DNA from: GH45 sp965370965
GTDB lineage: Bacteria; Bacteroidota; Bacteroidia; Bacteroidales; SZUA-534
Direction: 5' to 3'
Length of the DNA stretch: 38,982 nucleotides
Assembly (NCBI GenBank): GCA_965370965.1
Contig: CBDUWQ010000013.1
Coordinates: 1 to 38,982, forward strand
Below the pieces are notes generated by a model. The model was given only the letters and a program-made list of their open reading frames with translations, searched no databases and was not told the origin of the DNA. A program made the position numbers and the translations under genes. Shown here piece after piece: positions 1-8,925 of the stretch; position 1 is the first letter of the stretch, and every line of letters begins with the position of its first letter.

Positions 1-4
1 AAAT

Positions 5-691
5 ATGCGTACGTTTATAAAAATAGCAATAACAATAGTTATAACAGTTTTAATATTTCAATCGTGCCATTTTAATGAGGGTAAGAGTGGGATTTCAGAG
101 GGTACAATGAAATATAATATTACTTACCTTGAGGATGAGAGTGAAAATCCTATAATAAGTCTGATGCCGGCTCAATTAAATATGAGTTTTAAAAATAACT
201 CTGTTATAATGGAGGTTGAAGGCTGGATGGGTATTTTTAAGTCGTCGTTTATAAAAAGTGGTCAAAAATCGGAGGCGGTTACCCTATTAAAAATGATGAA
301 TAAAAAATACTGCTATAGGAGCGTTGGGCATCAAGGGTATCTTGGTTTTTCGGCCTATAATAATGCAAAAATTGAATTTGACGATGAAACCAAACAGATT
401 TTGAATTTTTTATGCAAACATGCTAAGGTAACAATACAAGATAAAGACTTGCTATTTGATATTTATTTTACAGATGAGATTAAAATTGACAAACCTAACG
501 AGTTTACCCCCTTTGAAAATGTTCCGGGAGTTTTATTGGAGTTTCAAATTGAAATAAACGGAATACCAATGTACTTAATTGCCTCAGAAATAATTGAAGT
601 AGATGTTGCCTCAGAAATTTTTCAGGTGCCCAATGGCTATAAAGATGTTGAGAGGGAAGAACTGGATAATATATTTTCAAGCATAATTTGA
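5..691 (+). CDS. Putative lipoprotein, function unknown
   Basis: A 228-residue protein that I do not recognise. Residues 1-21 form a lipoprotein signal peptide: a basic start, a hydrophobic run, then a lipobox ending LIFQSC with the lipidated Cys at 21. It is therefore probably anchored in the outer membrane or facing the periplasm. The rest is beta-rich with alternating charged and aromatic residues and no catalytic motif I can name. It has the look of the DUF4412/LolA-like beta-barrel proteins common in Bacteroidota, but that is only an impression. The start is four bases from the window edge; the well-formed signal peptide argues that it is the true start. A weak hairpin lies just downstream. 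Confidence 0.75.
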   Translation: MRTFIKIAITIVITVLIFQSCHFNEGKSGISEGTMKYNITYLEDESENPIISLMPAQLNMSFKNNSVIMEVEGWMGIFKSSFIKSGQKSEAVTLLKMMNKKYCYRSVGHQGYLGFSAYNNAKIEFDDETKQILNFLCKHAKVTIQDKDLLFDIYFTDEIKIDKPNEFTPFENVPGVLLEFQIEINGIPMYLIASEIIEVDVASEIFQVPNGYKDVEREELDNIFSSII

Positions 692-1080
692 TTAAAGAGT
701 GTTATTTCTATTAATGACAGTTCACAGTAACTGTCGTTCTCGTTAAAGTTAGAAACCAAAAGAAACGTAGAAATTAAATGACACTAATAATACCAACCCT
801 ACTTGCAGTACTAACAGTCTGTTACTATACTCCCTAATAGTATGAGCTTTTAGTAAAAATAAATAAAATGTTCGTTTATAAATCAAACAATTTTAGATGG
901 TTATAATCGTTAATAGTTTTATAGTTGTAAGACCCAATTAGCGAGGATTTGCAACCGTTTTATTAACAATAAAGGCAAAATAAAAGAAGTAAAATAGTGT
1001 AAAGTTCCTGTTTCAGGTTCAATCGTTTTTTTTAATTGATGAAACATACTATTTTTACCAATTAAATATTTACTACATAC
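692..1080. other. Intergenic region upstream of ftsK
   Basis: 389 bases with no convincing gene. The only structure seen is a small hairpin at 716-735 (arms GACAGTT and AACTGTC, 6-nt loop) after the lipoprotein gene, without a good T-tract, so at most a weak terminator. The promoter of ftsK must lie here, but I see no clean TAnnTTTG box. Confidence 0.5.
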
Positions 1081-3618
1081 ATGGCAAAAAAAAAGAGAGT
1101 AACCAAAGAAAAATCAACAAAAACTACAGCAATAACAAATGACGAACGCGTAAAAGTTCTGTTGGGTCTTTTTACATTATCGTTTTCTATTTACCTTTTA
1201 TTTGCATTTGTTTCATACCTGTTTACATGGCAAATTGATCAGAGTAAACTTGATATCTCATTTATTAAGCTTTTTACTGATGCATCAATAGTGGTTGAAA
1301 ATTGGTCGGGGAAACTTGGTGCCATGATTGCACATAAATTTTTACATGAGTGGTTTGGGGTTGCTTCATATAGCATTGTATTTATTCTGGCATTACTTGG
1401 TATAAGACTTTTAAATTATCGAATTTTGCCTTTTAGGCGAACTTTAAAATATTCCATAATTATAACTATTTGGCTTTCGGTTGCTTTAGGTTTTATTTTT
1501 CATAATTCGGTTTTTTTACCGGGTGGGACACACGGATTTTTTATAAGCCAATGGCTTAACTCATTTTTTGGGCAATTGGGTACTGCATTTATTTTGTTTG
1601 TTTTATTGTTTGGCGTTTTTGTATATATTTTTGAAGGGTTTATAGGTAAGGTACAAAAAGTCTTTAAATCTGTTTTTGATGCAAGGGTTAAAGACAATTC
1701 ATTAACTACATCAGATAATGGAATAGAAGAGCATGTTGACATGGATAAATACAACAATACTTCTGAAAATGAATTAGTTAAGGGTGGAACAGGTAAAGAA
1801 CCTATTGCCGACACCAAAACAGATGATAAACCTTTTACATTTGAATATGCAGCAACAGCAGATGATAAAAAGACAGTTGCCGATTTAAACGATAAAGAGA
1901 AAGATGAGGGTTTATTGGAATTTACCGGGCTTGATAATATTGAAACTATTGAGGTTAAAGTTATTGAGAAAGATACGAATTCTGATAAGGTTAAAAATAG
2001 CGATTCTGAAAAATCAGATAATAACTCAGAGGAAGATGTTGATTTAGAACTTGATATTCAGAATTTAGAAACAGAGGAAGATGCCCCCGTAAAAAAAATT
2101 GATGACAAGCCGGTTGGTGATTATGACCCTACATTAGAATTATCAAATTATAAATTGCCACCAATTGAATTGTTGGAAGAACATGATTTAAGCAATTCAA
2201 CAGTTTCAGAAGATGAGTTGTTAAATAATAAAAATAGGATTGTTGAAACATTGGGGCATTATAAAATATCAATTGACAAAATAAAGGCTGTTGTTGGGCC
2301 AACAATTACCCTTTATGAGATTGTACCTGCACCGGGCGTACGAATATCAAAAATTAAAAACCTTGAGGATGATATAGCATTAAGTTTGGCTGCCTTAGGT
2401 ATTCGTATTATTGCACCTATACCGGGTAGGGGTACTATTGGTATTGAGGTTCCAAACCTTAAACCCCAAATTGTGTCGATGCGCTCAATTATAACATCAA
2501 AAAAGTTTCAAGAGTCGAAGTTTGATTTACCTATTGCCTTAGGAAAAACAATATCGAATGAAACGTATGTTGTTGATTTAACAAAAATGCCACACATGTT
2601 GGTGGCAGGTGCAACAGGACAGGGCAAATCGGTTGGGCTTAATGCTATTTTGGCATCGCTACTGTATAAAAAACACCCATCACAGTTAAAACTGGTTTTA
2701 ATTGACCCGAAAAAGGTAGAACTGACGCTTTATCAAAAACTTGAAAAATATTTTTTGGCATCATTGCCCAATGCTGAAGAGCCAATAATAACCGATACAA
2801 TGAAAGTTATAAATACCCTTAATTCATTGTGTGTTGAAATGGATTCAAGATATGACCTTCTGAAATTGGCCAAAGCACGACACTTAAAGGAGTATAATGC
2901 TAAGTTTATTTCAAGGAATTTGAATCCTGAAAAGGGACATAAGTTTTTACCATATATTGTTGTTGTAATTGACGAATTTGCCGACTTAATTATGACAGCA
3001 GGCAAAGAGATTGAGTTGCCCATTGCACGATTGGCCCAGTTAGCACGAGCCATTGGAATACATTTGATAATTGCAACGCAACGACCAACAACAAATATTA
3101 TTACAGGGCTTATAAAGGCAAACTTTCCGACCCGTATAGCCTTTAGGGTTACCAGTATGATGGATTCGAGAACAATATTGGATTCGCCGGGGGCTAACCA
3201 GTTAATAGGTAGAGGCGATATGTTGGTATCACAGGGGAGCGAAATGATTCGTTTGCAATGTGCTTTTATTGATACGCCGGAGTTAGATAGGATTACAGAT
3301 TTTATTGGTAGCCAACAATCGTATGCTACACCTTATTATCTGCCTGAATATGTATCTGAAGATTCAAGTAATGCACTTGATGTTGATTTGTCGCAACGAG
3401 ATGCTATGTTTGAAGATGCTGCACGCATTATTGTTGCTAACCAGCAGGGGTCAACATCGTTAATTCAGCGTAAATTCTCAATTGGATACAACAGGGCAGG
3501 CAGAATTATTGACCAGCTTGAAGCTGCGGGTATAGTAGGGGCTTTTGAGGGCAGTAAAGCACGGCAGGTTTTAATACCTGATGAGTATAGCTTGGAGCAG
3601 TTGTTGAATAACTTGTAA
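1081..3618 (+). CDS. ftsK: DNA translocase FtsK/SpoIIIE family
   Basis: An 845-residue ATP-driven DNA pump that clears chromosome ends from the closing division septum. Residues about 25-185 hold four membrane segments. An acidic, low-complexity linker follows (about 200-350). Then come the alpha/beta motor domains with Walker A GATGQGKSVG near 509-518 and Walker B VVVIDEFADL near 627-636. A C-terminal winged-helix gamma domain (about 780-845; QRKFSIGYNRAGRIIDQLE) would read polar KOPS-like sequences. Length and order are normal for Bacteroidota FtsK. The lolA-like gene follows after 30 bases, which is the usual neighbour in this phylum and suggests one transcript. Confidence 0.97.
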   Translation: MAKKKRVTKEKSTKTTAITNDERVKVLLGLFTLSFSIYLLFAFVSYLFTWQIDQSKLDISFIKLFTDASIVVENWSGKLGAMIAHKFLHEWFGVASYSIVFILALLGIRLLNYRILPFRRTLKYSIIITIWLSVALGFIFHNSVFLPGGTHGFFISQWLNSFFGQLGTAFILFVLLFGVFVYIFEGFIGKVQKVFKSVFDARVKDNSLTTSDNGIEEHVDMDKYNNTSENELVKGGTGKEPIADTKTDDKPFTFEYAATADDKKTVADLNDKEKDEGLLEFTGLDNIETIEVKVIEKDTNSDKVKNSDSEKSDNNSEEDVDLELDIQNLETEEDAPVKKIDDKPVGDYDPTLELSNYKLPPIELLEEHDLSNSTVSEDELLNNKNRIVETLGHYKISIDKIKAVVGPTITLYEIVPAPGVRISKIKNLEDDIALSLAALGIRIIAPIPGRGTIGIEVPNLKPQIVSMRSIITSKKFQESKFDLPIALGKTISNETYVVDLTKMPHMLVAGATGQGKSVGLNAILASLLYKKHPSQLKLVLIDPKKVELTLYQKLEKYFLASLPNAEEPIITDTMKVINTLNSLCVEMDSRYDLLKLAKARHLKEYNAKFISRNLNPEKGHKFLPYIVVVIDEFADLIMTAGKEIELPIARLAQLARAIGIHLIIATQRPTTNIITGLIKANFPTRIAFRVTSMMDSRTILDSPGANQLIGRGDMLVSQGSEMIRLQCAFIDTPELDRITDFIGSQQSYATPYYLPEYVSEDSSNALDVDLSQRDAMFEDAARIIVANQQGSTSLIQRKFSIGYNRAGRIIDQLEAAGIVGAFEGSKARQVLIPDEYSLEQLLNNL

Positions 3619-3648
3619 TTAGTCTTTTAAAACAAAAAGCATTTTATT

Positions 3649-4311
3649 ATGATTAGAATTTGGTTGATATTTTTACTATCGGGAATTACCATGTTTGGTT
3701 TTACACAAAAAGACCAAACAACAAAAGAGTTATTAAAAGCTGCTGCTGATAAAGCTTTAGGGCATAAAACTATTAAAGCAGAATTTGAGTTTATTATTGA
3801 TAATGCACAGCTTGAGACTAAAGAAAGTTATAAGGGTAAATTGTGGATTAAGGGCAGTAAGTTTAAAATGGATGTTGACCAAACAGTTACCTTTTGCGAT
3901 GGCAAAAATAAGTGGGTTTATTTAACAGAAGTCAACGAGGTTAATATTTCTGTTATTGAAAAAGGAGAAGACCTTAATCCCGATGAAAGGTTTTTATATG
4001 ATCCACTTTCTATTTTTACCCTTTATAAAAATGGTTTTAAATACATTACATCGGGTACTCAAAAAATTGAGGGTAAAATATATACTGTGATTGATTTATC
4101 ACCTGAGGATAAGGATAAACCTTTTTTTAAGATAAAATTATGGATATCGGAAGATTACAATTACTATGCAGTTAAATACTTTCAAAAAGACGGGACACGT
4201 ATTACTCTGCAATTAAAGGATTTTAAAACCAATGAAAAAATAGGTAATTCATTTTTTGTATTTGATGCTAAAGAATATCCCAATGTTGAGATTATTGATT
4301 TGAGAGAATAA
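3649..4311 (+). CDS. LolA-like outer-membrane lipoprotein carrier
   Basis: A 220-residue periplasmic protein of the LolA/LolB fold, which shields the acyl chains of lipoproteins on their way to the outer membrane. A signal peptide covers residues 1-19 (ends FGFTQ). The mature part begins with a helix (KELLKAAADKALGHKTIKAEFEF) and continues as curved beta strands ending in KDFKTNEKIGNSFFVFDAKEYPNVEIIDLRE-type strands, as in other Bacteroidota LolA proteins that follow ftsK. It lies 30 bases after ftsK and is probably co-transcribed with it. No TolC-like or enzymatic motif is present. The cassette island starts 23 bases after its stop codon. Confidence 0.88.
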   Translation: MIRIWLIFLLSGITMFGFTQKDQTTKELLKAAADKALGHKTIKAEFEFIIDNAQLETKESYKGKLWIKGSKFKMDVDQTVTFCDGKNKWVYLTEVNEVNISVIEKGEDLNPDERFLYDPLSIFTLYKNGFKYITSGTQKIEGKIYTVIDLSPEDKDKPFFKIKLWISEDYNYYAVKYFQKDGTRITLQLKDFKTNEKIGNSFFVFDAKEYPNVEIIDLRE

Positions 4312-4360
4312 AAAAAGGTAGTTATATAAGGTAGTTGGCAAACATTAGAAAAAAAAAAGA

Positions 4361-4954
4361 ATGAAAGGAACAATGGTAATTTTCGGACTTTTAATAAGTC
4401 TTGTTGCATTTTCACAAACGAAAAAAGATATGTGGACAGAAACGGACACAATCTCGACAGAATTATATGAATTTCAAGTTCCAATATCTTGGAGAAACTA
4501 TGGAGAAATGATGGGTGGAGGAAAAGGCCCTGAACAGTTTTTTGAAGCAAGCGGAAAAGGGCTTCCGATTAGTTTTAATGGAGGACCTGTTAAAGTATCT
4601 GTTTTTCTTGTAAAACTTGATAATGTAAAAAACTTAAAGGACGCAAAAAAAAGTACCGTAAATGGTTATTTTGAAAACCCTGATAGAATTTTTGAAAAGA
4701 AAAAGAATTTTTCAGTACAAAACTTCATACTTTCAGACAATAGTGAAGCAATAATATTAAATACTCGATTTTATAGGACTTCAAAAGGACTAAACCAAAG
4801 TCGTTATGACTTAATATCCTATTCGAAAAAACACAAAACAGCGTATATGTTTACGGTTTCAATTCAATATATCGACAAAACATATGCTTTTGAAAATGAT
4901 AATAATTTAGTGGATTATGCGAAAAAATTATACGAGACTTATAGATGGAAATAA
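4361..4954 (+). CDS. Secreted cassette-borne protein, function unknown
   Basis: 197 residues, no family recognised. A signal peptide covers residues 1-19 (ends LVAFSQ), so the product is exported to the periplasm or beyond. The mature part is a compact alpha/beta protein with a GGGKGPEQFFEASG segment near 52-65 and no cysteine. It is the only gene of an 813-base integron-type cassette: 26 bases separate the cassette start from the ATG, and the attC opens 7 bases after the stop, so gene and recombination site are tightly packed as in classical cassettes. Its A-run-rich leader (4349-4360) supplies a poor ribosome-binding site, which is normal in Bacteroidota. Confidence 0.8.
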   Translation: MKGTMVIFGLLISLVAFSQTKKDMWTETDTISTELYEFQVPISWRNYGEMMGGGKGPEQFFEASGKGLPISFNGGPVKVSVFLVKLDNVKNLKDAKKSTVNGYFENPDRIFEKKKNFSVQNFILSDNSEAIILNTRFYRTSKGLNQSRYDLISYSKKHKTAYMFTVSIQYIDKTYAFENDNNLVDYAKKLYETYRWK

Positions 4955-4961
4955 ATAACGA

Positions 4962-5147
4962 TTTGCCAACAATGGCTATAGTTAATACGGGTTTTGGTGC
5001 TTAACCCAAAGTAAAGTGCCTTGAACAAAGTCCGCAAAATTTTCAATTTTGCGTGTCTATTAAAATAAATAAAAAATTAAAAATTTGGCTAATTGCTTAA
5101 TCGAAAGTTCAGTCCTTCAAAATCCCGTACTAACCATAGCCGAGACG
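4962..5147 (+). repeat. attC-like site of cassette A
   Basis: Imperfect inverted repeat of 186 bases. R'' is TTTGCCAAC (4962-4970). The left arm at 4974-4991 (GGCTATAGTTAATACGGG) pairs with the right arm at 5124-5141, whose reverse complement is GGCTATGGTTAGTACGGG (16/18). It ends in GACG^TTAGG. The loop holds further hairpins, e.g. CGCAAAATTT around 5032 against ATTTTGCG. Long loops are typical of some chromosomal attC sites. Confidence 0.72.
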
Positions 5148-5298
5148 TTAGGTTTCATGCCAAAACGAAAAAACAGGAGCGATAGAAATTATTTCGAAAT
5201 CGGGTAGATACGGTGGAACATATGCACATCGAGATATTGCATTTGAATTTGGAGCAGCAATTAGCCCAACATTCAAACTATATTTGATAAAGGAATAT
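5148..5298 (+). pseudogene. KilA-N domain protein, fragment 1 (middle part)
   Basis: Open frame from 5173 encoding TGAIEIISKSGRYGGTYAHR and onward to FKLYLIKEY, a strong match to the end of the KilA-N DNA-binding domain as found in phage-like and Bacteroidota proteins. The N-terminal part of the protein (roughly 100 residues) and any start codon are missing; upstream DNA is the recombination point of cassette A. The frame is interrupted after Tyr (codon 5296-5298) by the reverse-oriented cassettes. It resumes with Gln at 10970, where fragment 2 supplies the C-terminal half of the same gene. The 5148 start (TTAGGTTTC) is where this unit's own cassette would begin. Confidence 0.85.
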
Positions 5299-5426
5299 CG
5301 TTTGGCGCATGATACGTAAAGGATTGCTAGCTTCTCTCTGTCTGCACCCGATGTAAAAATGATACGTGGCAGAATGTTACAATTACCTGCAAAACCCTTA
5401 TGTATTATTACGCTTTGTTAGTTAGC
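5299..5426 (-). repeat. attC-like site of cassette B
   Basis: On the minus strand: R'' GCTAAC, then an arm ATAATACATAAGGGTTTTGC that pairs with GCAATCCTTTACGTATCAT about 60 bases on (one bulge, four to five mismatches), ending CCAAACG at the insertion point. Closed with the cassette's own start, the R' box reads G^TTAGC. Confidence 0.6.
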
Positions 5427-6123
5427 GTTCTATTTCATTATTAATACTATCAATTACTTCATTTATTGTCTTTTCAATTTGCGAATAATATTTAAGTATA
5501 AAGATTCTATTTAACTGAATTTTCCATAAATAAATCAATAACTTATTTCTTTTATTTTCTTGAATTTTTAGGGGTAAATCAATTCCAGTTATATTGCCAT
5601 TTCTGTCAATATTAAAGTTCGGGGCTAATTCTTGATTGATTTCTTTGAAATAATTTTCTTGAAATTGCATTTCAAAATATTCTTCTTCAAGTTTCCTTAA
5701 AGTATTATAGTCATACTCATAGAGAGATATTACTTTAAGTCTTAATGAATCATTACTAATTAATTCAAGTCCTTTTGATTTCAATGTTTCATATCCAGCT
5801 ATATTCTGAATGGATACAAAATCACGTGTGAGATTGCGATAGTAGAACATTAAAGAGTCAGCTTTTATGTTCTTACCAGCAAATGCTTTTCTAAAATAAT
5901 TACACGCAGAAATTCCAACTTTATGCCCATATACATTTAGTTTAATATCATCCAAGTCTTTATTAAGTCCGTTTGATATTTCTATAAGAATCTTGTTTTC
6001 GGAATGAGCATCTCTTCTATTTTCATTCCAATTATTTAATACAAATGCAGAAACAATGGCAATGAAAATTGATAAAAATTCAAATCCGTTTTTCCTCCAA
6101 TTCTTTAATTTTGTTTTCTTCAT
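5422..6123 (-). CDS. DUF6090-like membrane-anchored protein
   Basis: A longer frame opens at 6222, but I choose the ATG at 6123 because the protein then begins MKKTKLKNWRKNGFEFLSIF, a basic stretch running straight into one membrane segment (IFIAIVSAFVLNNW) followed by NEN, the usual DUF6090 layout. That gives 233 residues: a short cytoplasmic tail, one anchor and a mostly helical extracytoplasmic part (about 30-233). The function of the family is unknown; it is frequent in Bacteroidota accessory DNA. The stop codon overlaps the R'' box of the cassette's attC. I see no promoter of its own; transcription from the upstream cassette is possible. Confidence 0.75.
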   Translation of the reverse strand: MKKTKLKNWRKNGFEFLSIFIAIVSAFVLNNWNENRRDAHSENKILIEISNGLNKDLDDIKLNVYGHKVGISACNYFRKAFAGKNIKADSLMFYYRNLTRDFVSIQNIAGYETLKSKGLELISNDSLRLKVISLYEYDYNTLRKLEEEYFEMQFQENYFKEINQELAPNFNIDRNGNITGIDLPLKIQENKRNKLLIYLWKIQLNRIFILKYYSQIEKTINEVIDSINNEIER

Positions 6124-6319
6124 TATTCTTTTATTCTGATTAATGTAAAAATTAGTCCTTGATTTTAAGTTGTTTATATTTTCCTCAAATTTATCATTTT
6201 TTTTCTCATTTTCGCAATTCATTTTCCGTTAGTAAAAGGATTTAATAAGAACTGGAAAAATAGATAATTTGAATGTTTAAATCTATTTCAAAAGTTCATA
6301 TGTGGAAAATGCTAGCTAA

Positions 6320-6448
6320 CGTATTGTGCTATGGCGCGTTGGCGCACAAAAGCACTTCCGTTTTTTAATTCATTTTCAATTCAAATATACTTTTTAATTA
6401 TCAGAAAACCACCACACCGCCAATGAGCTATGAGCACTTGTTGTATGC
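6320..6448 (-). repeat. attC-like site of cassette C
   Basis: R'' GCATACAAC (6440-6448 read on the minus strand). The arm GTGCTCATAGCTCATTGGCG (6418-6437) pairs with a plus-strand copy GTGCTATGGCGCGTTGGCG at 6326-6344, with one bulge and a few mismatches. The bulged base is what gives attC sites their polarity. It ends AATACG^TTAGC. Confidence 0.68.
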
Positions 6449-6582
6449 TGGTGTTTCATTTAAAGCTCATCAGTTTAAAGGTTCTACTCCTTTTTGTTTC
6501 TCTATCAAATCGTACTGAAGTTGCTTACTGAGCACGAATTAATTTTGTTTTTTTGTGCAGGGGCAAACTGGGATGAATTTGT

Positions 6583-6638
6583 AAGCTCTTAGGCAAGTTT
6601 TAAGTGAAGCCCAATTTGTGCAACTTGCCTAAAAGCTT
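6583..6638 (-). terminator. Hairpin after FN3/T9SS remnant, terminator-like
   Basis: Inverted repeat AAGCTCTTAGGCAAGTT (6583-6599) against AACTTGCCTAAAAGCTT (6622-6638), 16 of 17 pairs, 22-base loop. It lies about 40 bases after the stop of the FN3/T9SS remnant. There is no strong T-run, so it may instead be a decayed recombination site or a REP-like repeat. Confidence 0.4.
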
Positions 6639-6679
6639 AAAGTTGGAGTTGGTAATTTGCAATATGTATCAAAAACTTT

Positions 6680-7395
6680 CTATTCTATAAATATTTTTTT
6701 TGATATCAATTCGTTATTTGAAGCTATTATTTGAATTATGTATAATCCTGCTTTAATATCATACACTTCAATTGAATTAGCATCTAATTCTCCATGTTTA
6801 ATACTTCTTCCATATAAATCTATAATGTTATATGATTTAATTTTTAAAGACTGATCAGGTTGTTCTATATTAATCCTGCTTGTTGCCGGATTAGGAAAAA
6901 CCCTACAATTAGTTATCAAGGAATTTCTTACGGCACTTGTCATTGTGTCTTTAACAGTGAAGTTCCAAATATCATTAAAAATACTTTTGTATTCTCCACC
7001 AATAGTCCTGACTCTCCAATAGTATTTTGTGTTTAGCTCCAAATTTTTGATAATTGTATCGGAATTTACAGTTTGAATAGTAAGTGATGTAGAATAATAA
7101 GTACTGTCGGTACTATATTGCAACTCATATCCTGTTACCCCCGGTAACATCTTCCCAATCTATTCTCAATGAATCCTGTAAATCTATGCTGTTATATAAG
7201 GGAGTAACATACTCAAATACTGCAGAAGCTTGTAATCCCAGATTTATAAGACTTATAGTATTTGAGTTAAAATTAGGAATGGCTAAGATCTGTTTGTCAG
7301 TCAACATAAATTCCGTCAGTTTAAAACCATCGTCTAAACGCCAAATTGAAAAGCGGCAAAAGGGGATAGGAACAAAAGGTATGTTTTTTATTTAA
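6680..7395 (-). pseudogene. FN3 / T9SS-sorted surface protein, truncated and frameshifted
   Basis: C-terminal end of a secreted protein. Two overlapping minus-strand frames join into one: 7395-7140 reads ...IWRLDDGFKLTEF... to SLRIDWEDVTG, and 7140-6680 continues VTGYELQYSTDSTYYS, a fibronectin type III domain (NTKYYWRVRTIG). A type IX secretion sorting domain follows (VFPNPATSRINIEQ ... GLYIIQIIASNNELISKKIFIE). The frames meet at a run of five G (minus strand, near 7139-7144); four would restore the frame. No start codon or signal peptide is found: a stop in frame lies just above 7395. It therefore looks like a remnant whose N-terminal part is gone. A sequencing error in the homopolymer could explain the shift but not the missing 5' part. 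Confidence 0.72.
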
Positions 7396-7599
7396 GAAAA
7401 TTTAGAAGAGGAGAGTATACTAGCAGGTAAATAATAATCAGTATTCTGAAAAAAATCTCGGGCTGATAAACGCCAATTTTTTCTTTTTTTAAATCTATTT
7501 TAGCTTATAGTTTTATGTCTTATGAAGTCAAGTCTATTTGTTGTTTTTTAGCTTGAAATTAAATGACAAATTTAGCTGTGCGGTTTTTCCATAACTGGT

Positions 7600-7653
7600 A
7601 ACGATGCGGATAAACTGTGTTTTAATGCAGTTTAGCCGCATCGTTGGCAAATC
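7600..7653 (-). repeat. Compact hairpin, possible short attC
   Basis: Arms AACGATGCGGATAAACTG (7600-7617) and CAGTTTAGCCGCATCGTT (7628-7645), 17 of 18 pairs, 10-base loop, five bases after the lectin gene's stop. On the minus strand it reads TTTGCCAAC, arm, loop, arm, then GTTACCA. This has the R''...R' look of a short attC, and its R'' box equals that of cassette A. It could equally be a plain terminator hairpin, but no T-run follows. Confidence 0.5.
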
Positions 7654-7657
7654 GTTT

Positions 7658-8857
7658 TTATTCTTTTATTAATCTAATTGTAGCTTTCTTGTCTCCCGAT
7701 TCAATCATCAACAAATAGATGCCAGCAGGTTCTTCTATTTTTAGTTTTAACAATTGGCTTTCATTGTATTGCTTTGACTTGATTAGTTTCCCATTCAAAT
7801 CTGTAAATGTAATTCTAACAATATCATAGTTATCTCCTAAGTCAATCGAGAAATTACCACTTGTAGGGTTTGGGTAAATTATAAGTTTATTACCAAAATC
7901 ATTTTCAATTATACCTACGGTTGTAATGGCAACGCATGAGGATGTGTCAATACAGCTGTTTTCAGTGAGTTGAACGGCATAATTACCATTTGTTAAAGGG
8001 GTAAATGATTGTCCTGTCTCACCAGAAATAATAGTGAAATTATTATCACAATCCAACCAAAGGTAGGTAGCTGAATTGTTGTTAGAAGTAATTATCGTTC
8101 CATTTAAGGTTGTTGTTAAATCCGAAACACTATTAATTGTCAAATTAATAGTAATAATAGAATCACAATTAGCTGCATTAGTGATAGTATCCATATAAGT
8201 GTTAGAACTAGTCCAAATATAATTTCCGCTTGGTGAAGTATAAATATCACAAGCAGTTTCATTAATAGTAGAAGTAGAATTACATAAAATTGTTGGATGC
8301 TCTATTACGTAATACAAGGTATTAGTATGATCAACATCATTCCATTCGCTTTCTACTCCTAATGGCCATCCATTTAAAGAAAGAGCAAGGGCATCTTGTC
8401 CATTCCAATCATCAGGTTCGTTTCCCCAATTATTGTAGAGTCCTCCTACGGGATTCCCCGTTGATGTACCCATCCAAAATTGAGTGCTGTTATTATCATT
8501 ATTACCATCCCAAACCCAATTACCTTCAACGGATAAGTCGTTTCCTCCTATCCAAACATATGCACCTCCACCTCCGTCAGGAGCTACAGTGTTACTTGCT
8601 GTGATACCAGCATTTGAATTAAGTTCAGCAAAAATCGCATTTTGTTCTGCTACATCATTAATTTCAGCTAAAATACCTCCCCTAGAAACAGCACAAGCCG
8701 AGGCTTCAATCCAAGTTTTAGTTTCTTTAACTATTTCATAGGTTTTTCCACTATAAACGAATGAATAAATATTTGAGGAACTTGCACATTGTGCTCTTGC
8801 ATTATTATAATTCATAATTAAAACTACAACGCCTAAAAGTAAATTTCTTATTCTCAT
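7658..8857 (-). CDS. C-type lectin domain protein with T9SS sorting domain
   Basis: 399 residues. Signal peptide 1-22 (ends NNARAQ). A C-type lectin-like domain covers about 30-190: the entry CAVSRGGILAEI, the core WIGGND near 100, EPDDWNGQDAL near 145 in the position of the carbohydrate/calcium loop (EPN in mannose binders, here EPD), and EWNDV near 172. A short module with CDSIITINLTIN follows. The last 80 residues are a type IX sorting domain (IIYPNPTSGNFSIDLGD ... IRLIKE), so the product is exported, cleaved and fixed at the cell surface. Likely role: binding of glycans or ice/surface ligands; the ligand is unknown. It follows the LytTR regulator in the same direction with a 120-base gap containing a perfect palindrome, suggesting control by that regulator. 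Confidence 0.88.
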   Translation of the reverse strand: MRIRNLLLGVVVLIMNYNNARAQCASSSNIYSFVYSGKTYEIVKETKTWIEASACAVSRGGILAEINDVAEQNAIFAELNSNAGITASNTVAPDGGGGAYVWIGGNDLSVEGNWVWDGNNDNNSTQFWMGTSTGNPVGGLYNNWGNEPDDWNGQDALALSLNGWPLGVESEWNDVDHTNTLYYVIEHPTILCNSTSTINETACDIYTSPSGNYIWTSSNTYMDTITNAANCDSIITINLTINSVSDLTTTLNGTIITSNNNSATYLWLDCDNNFTIISGETGQSFTPLTNGNYAVQLTENSCIDTSSCVAITTVGIIENDFGNKLIIYPNPTSGNFSIDLGDNYDIVRITFTDLNGKLIKSKQYNESQLLKLKIEEPAGIYLLMIESGDKKATIRLIKE

Positions 8858-8925
8858 TATTTCTATGATTAAAAAGTTAATAATGCGTAAAAGTGTATTT
8901 ATTATCTTTAAGTTGGAAGCAAGAG

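Larger units (their letters stand above)
4335..5147 (+). mobile_element. Integron-type gene cassette A (813 bp) with its attC
   Basis: The unit begins at G4334^TT in GTTGGCAAA (4334-4342) and carries one gene followed by an attC-like inverted repeat. That repeat opens with TTTGCCAAC (4962-4970), the perfect reverse complement of the cassette start, as expected when a circular cassette closes R' against its own R''. It ends at AGACG|TTAGG (5147/5148), where the next unit starts. The limits come from this pairing alone; no integrase is visible. Confidence 0.72.
5299..6319 (-). mobile_element. Integron-type cassette B (DUF6090), inserted into KilA-N
   Basis: Read on the minus strand, the unit starts at G^TTAGCTAGC (G is position 6320) and ends in CCAAACG at 5299. 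The attC R'' box GCTAAC (5421-5426 on the plus strand as gttagc) pairs with the cassette start GTTAGC over 6 bases and overlaps the gene's stop codon. The last base abuts the KilA-N codon at 5298. Gene and attC have the same orientation, as cassettes require. Confidence 0.65.

Noticed and set aside
8362..8741. Plus-strand frames opposite the lectin gene
   Set aside because: Shadows of the C-type lectin coding sequence; no start context or domain.
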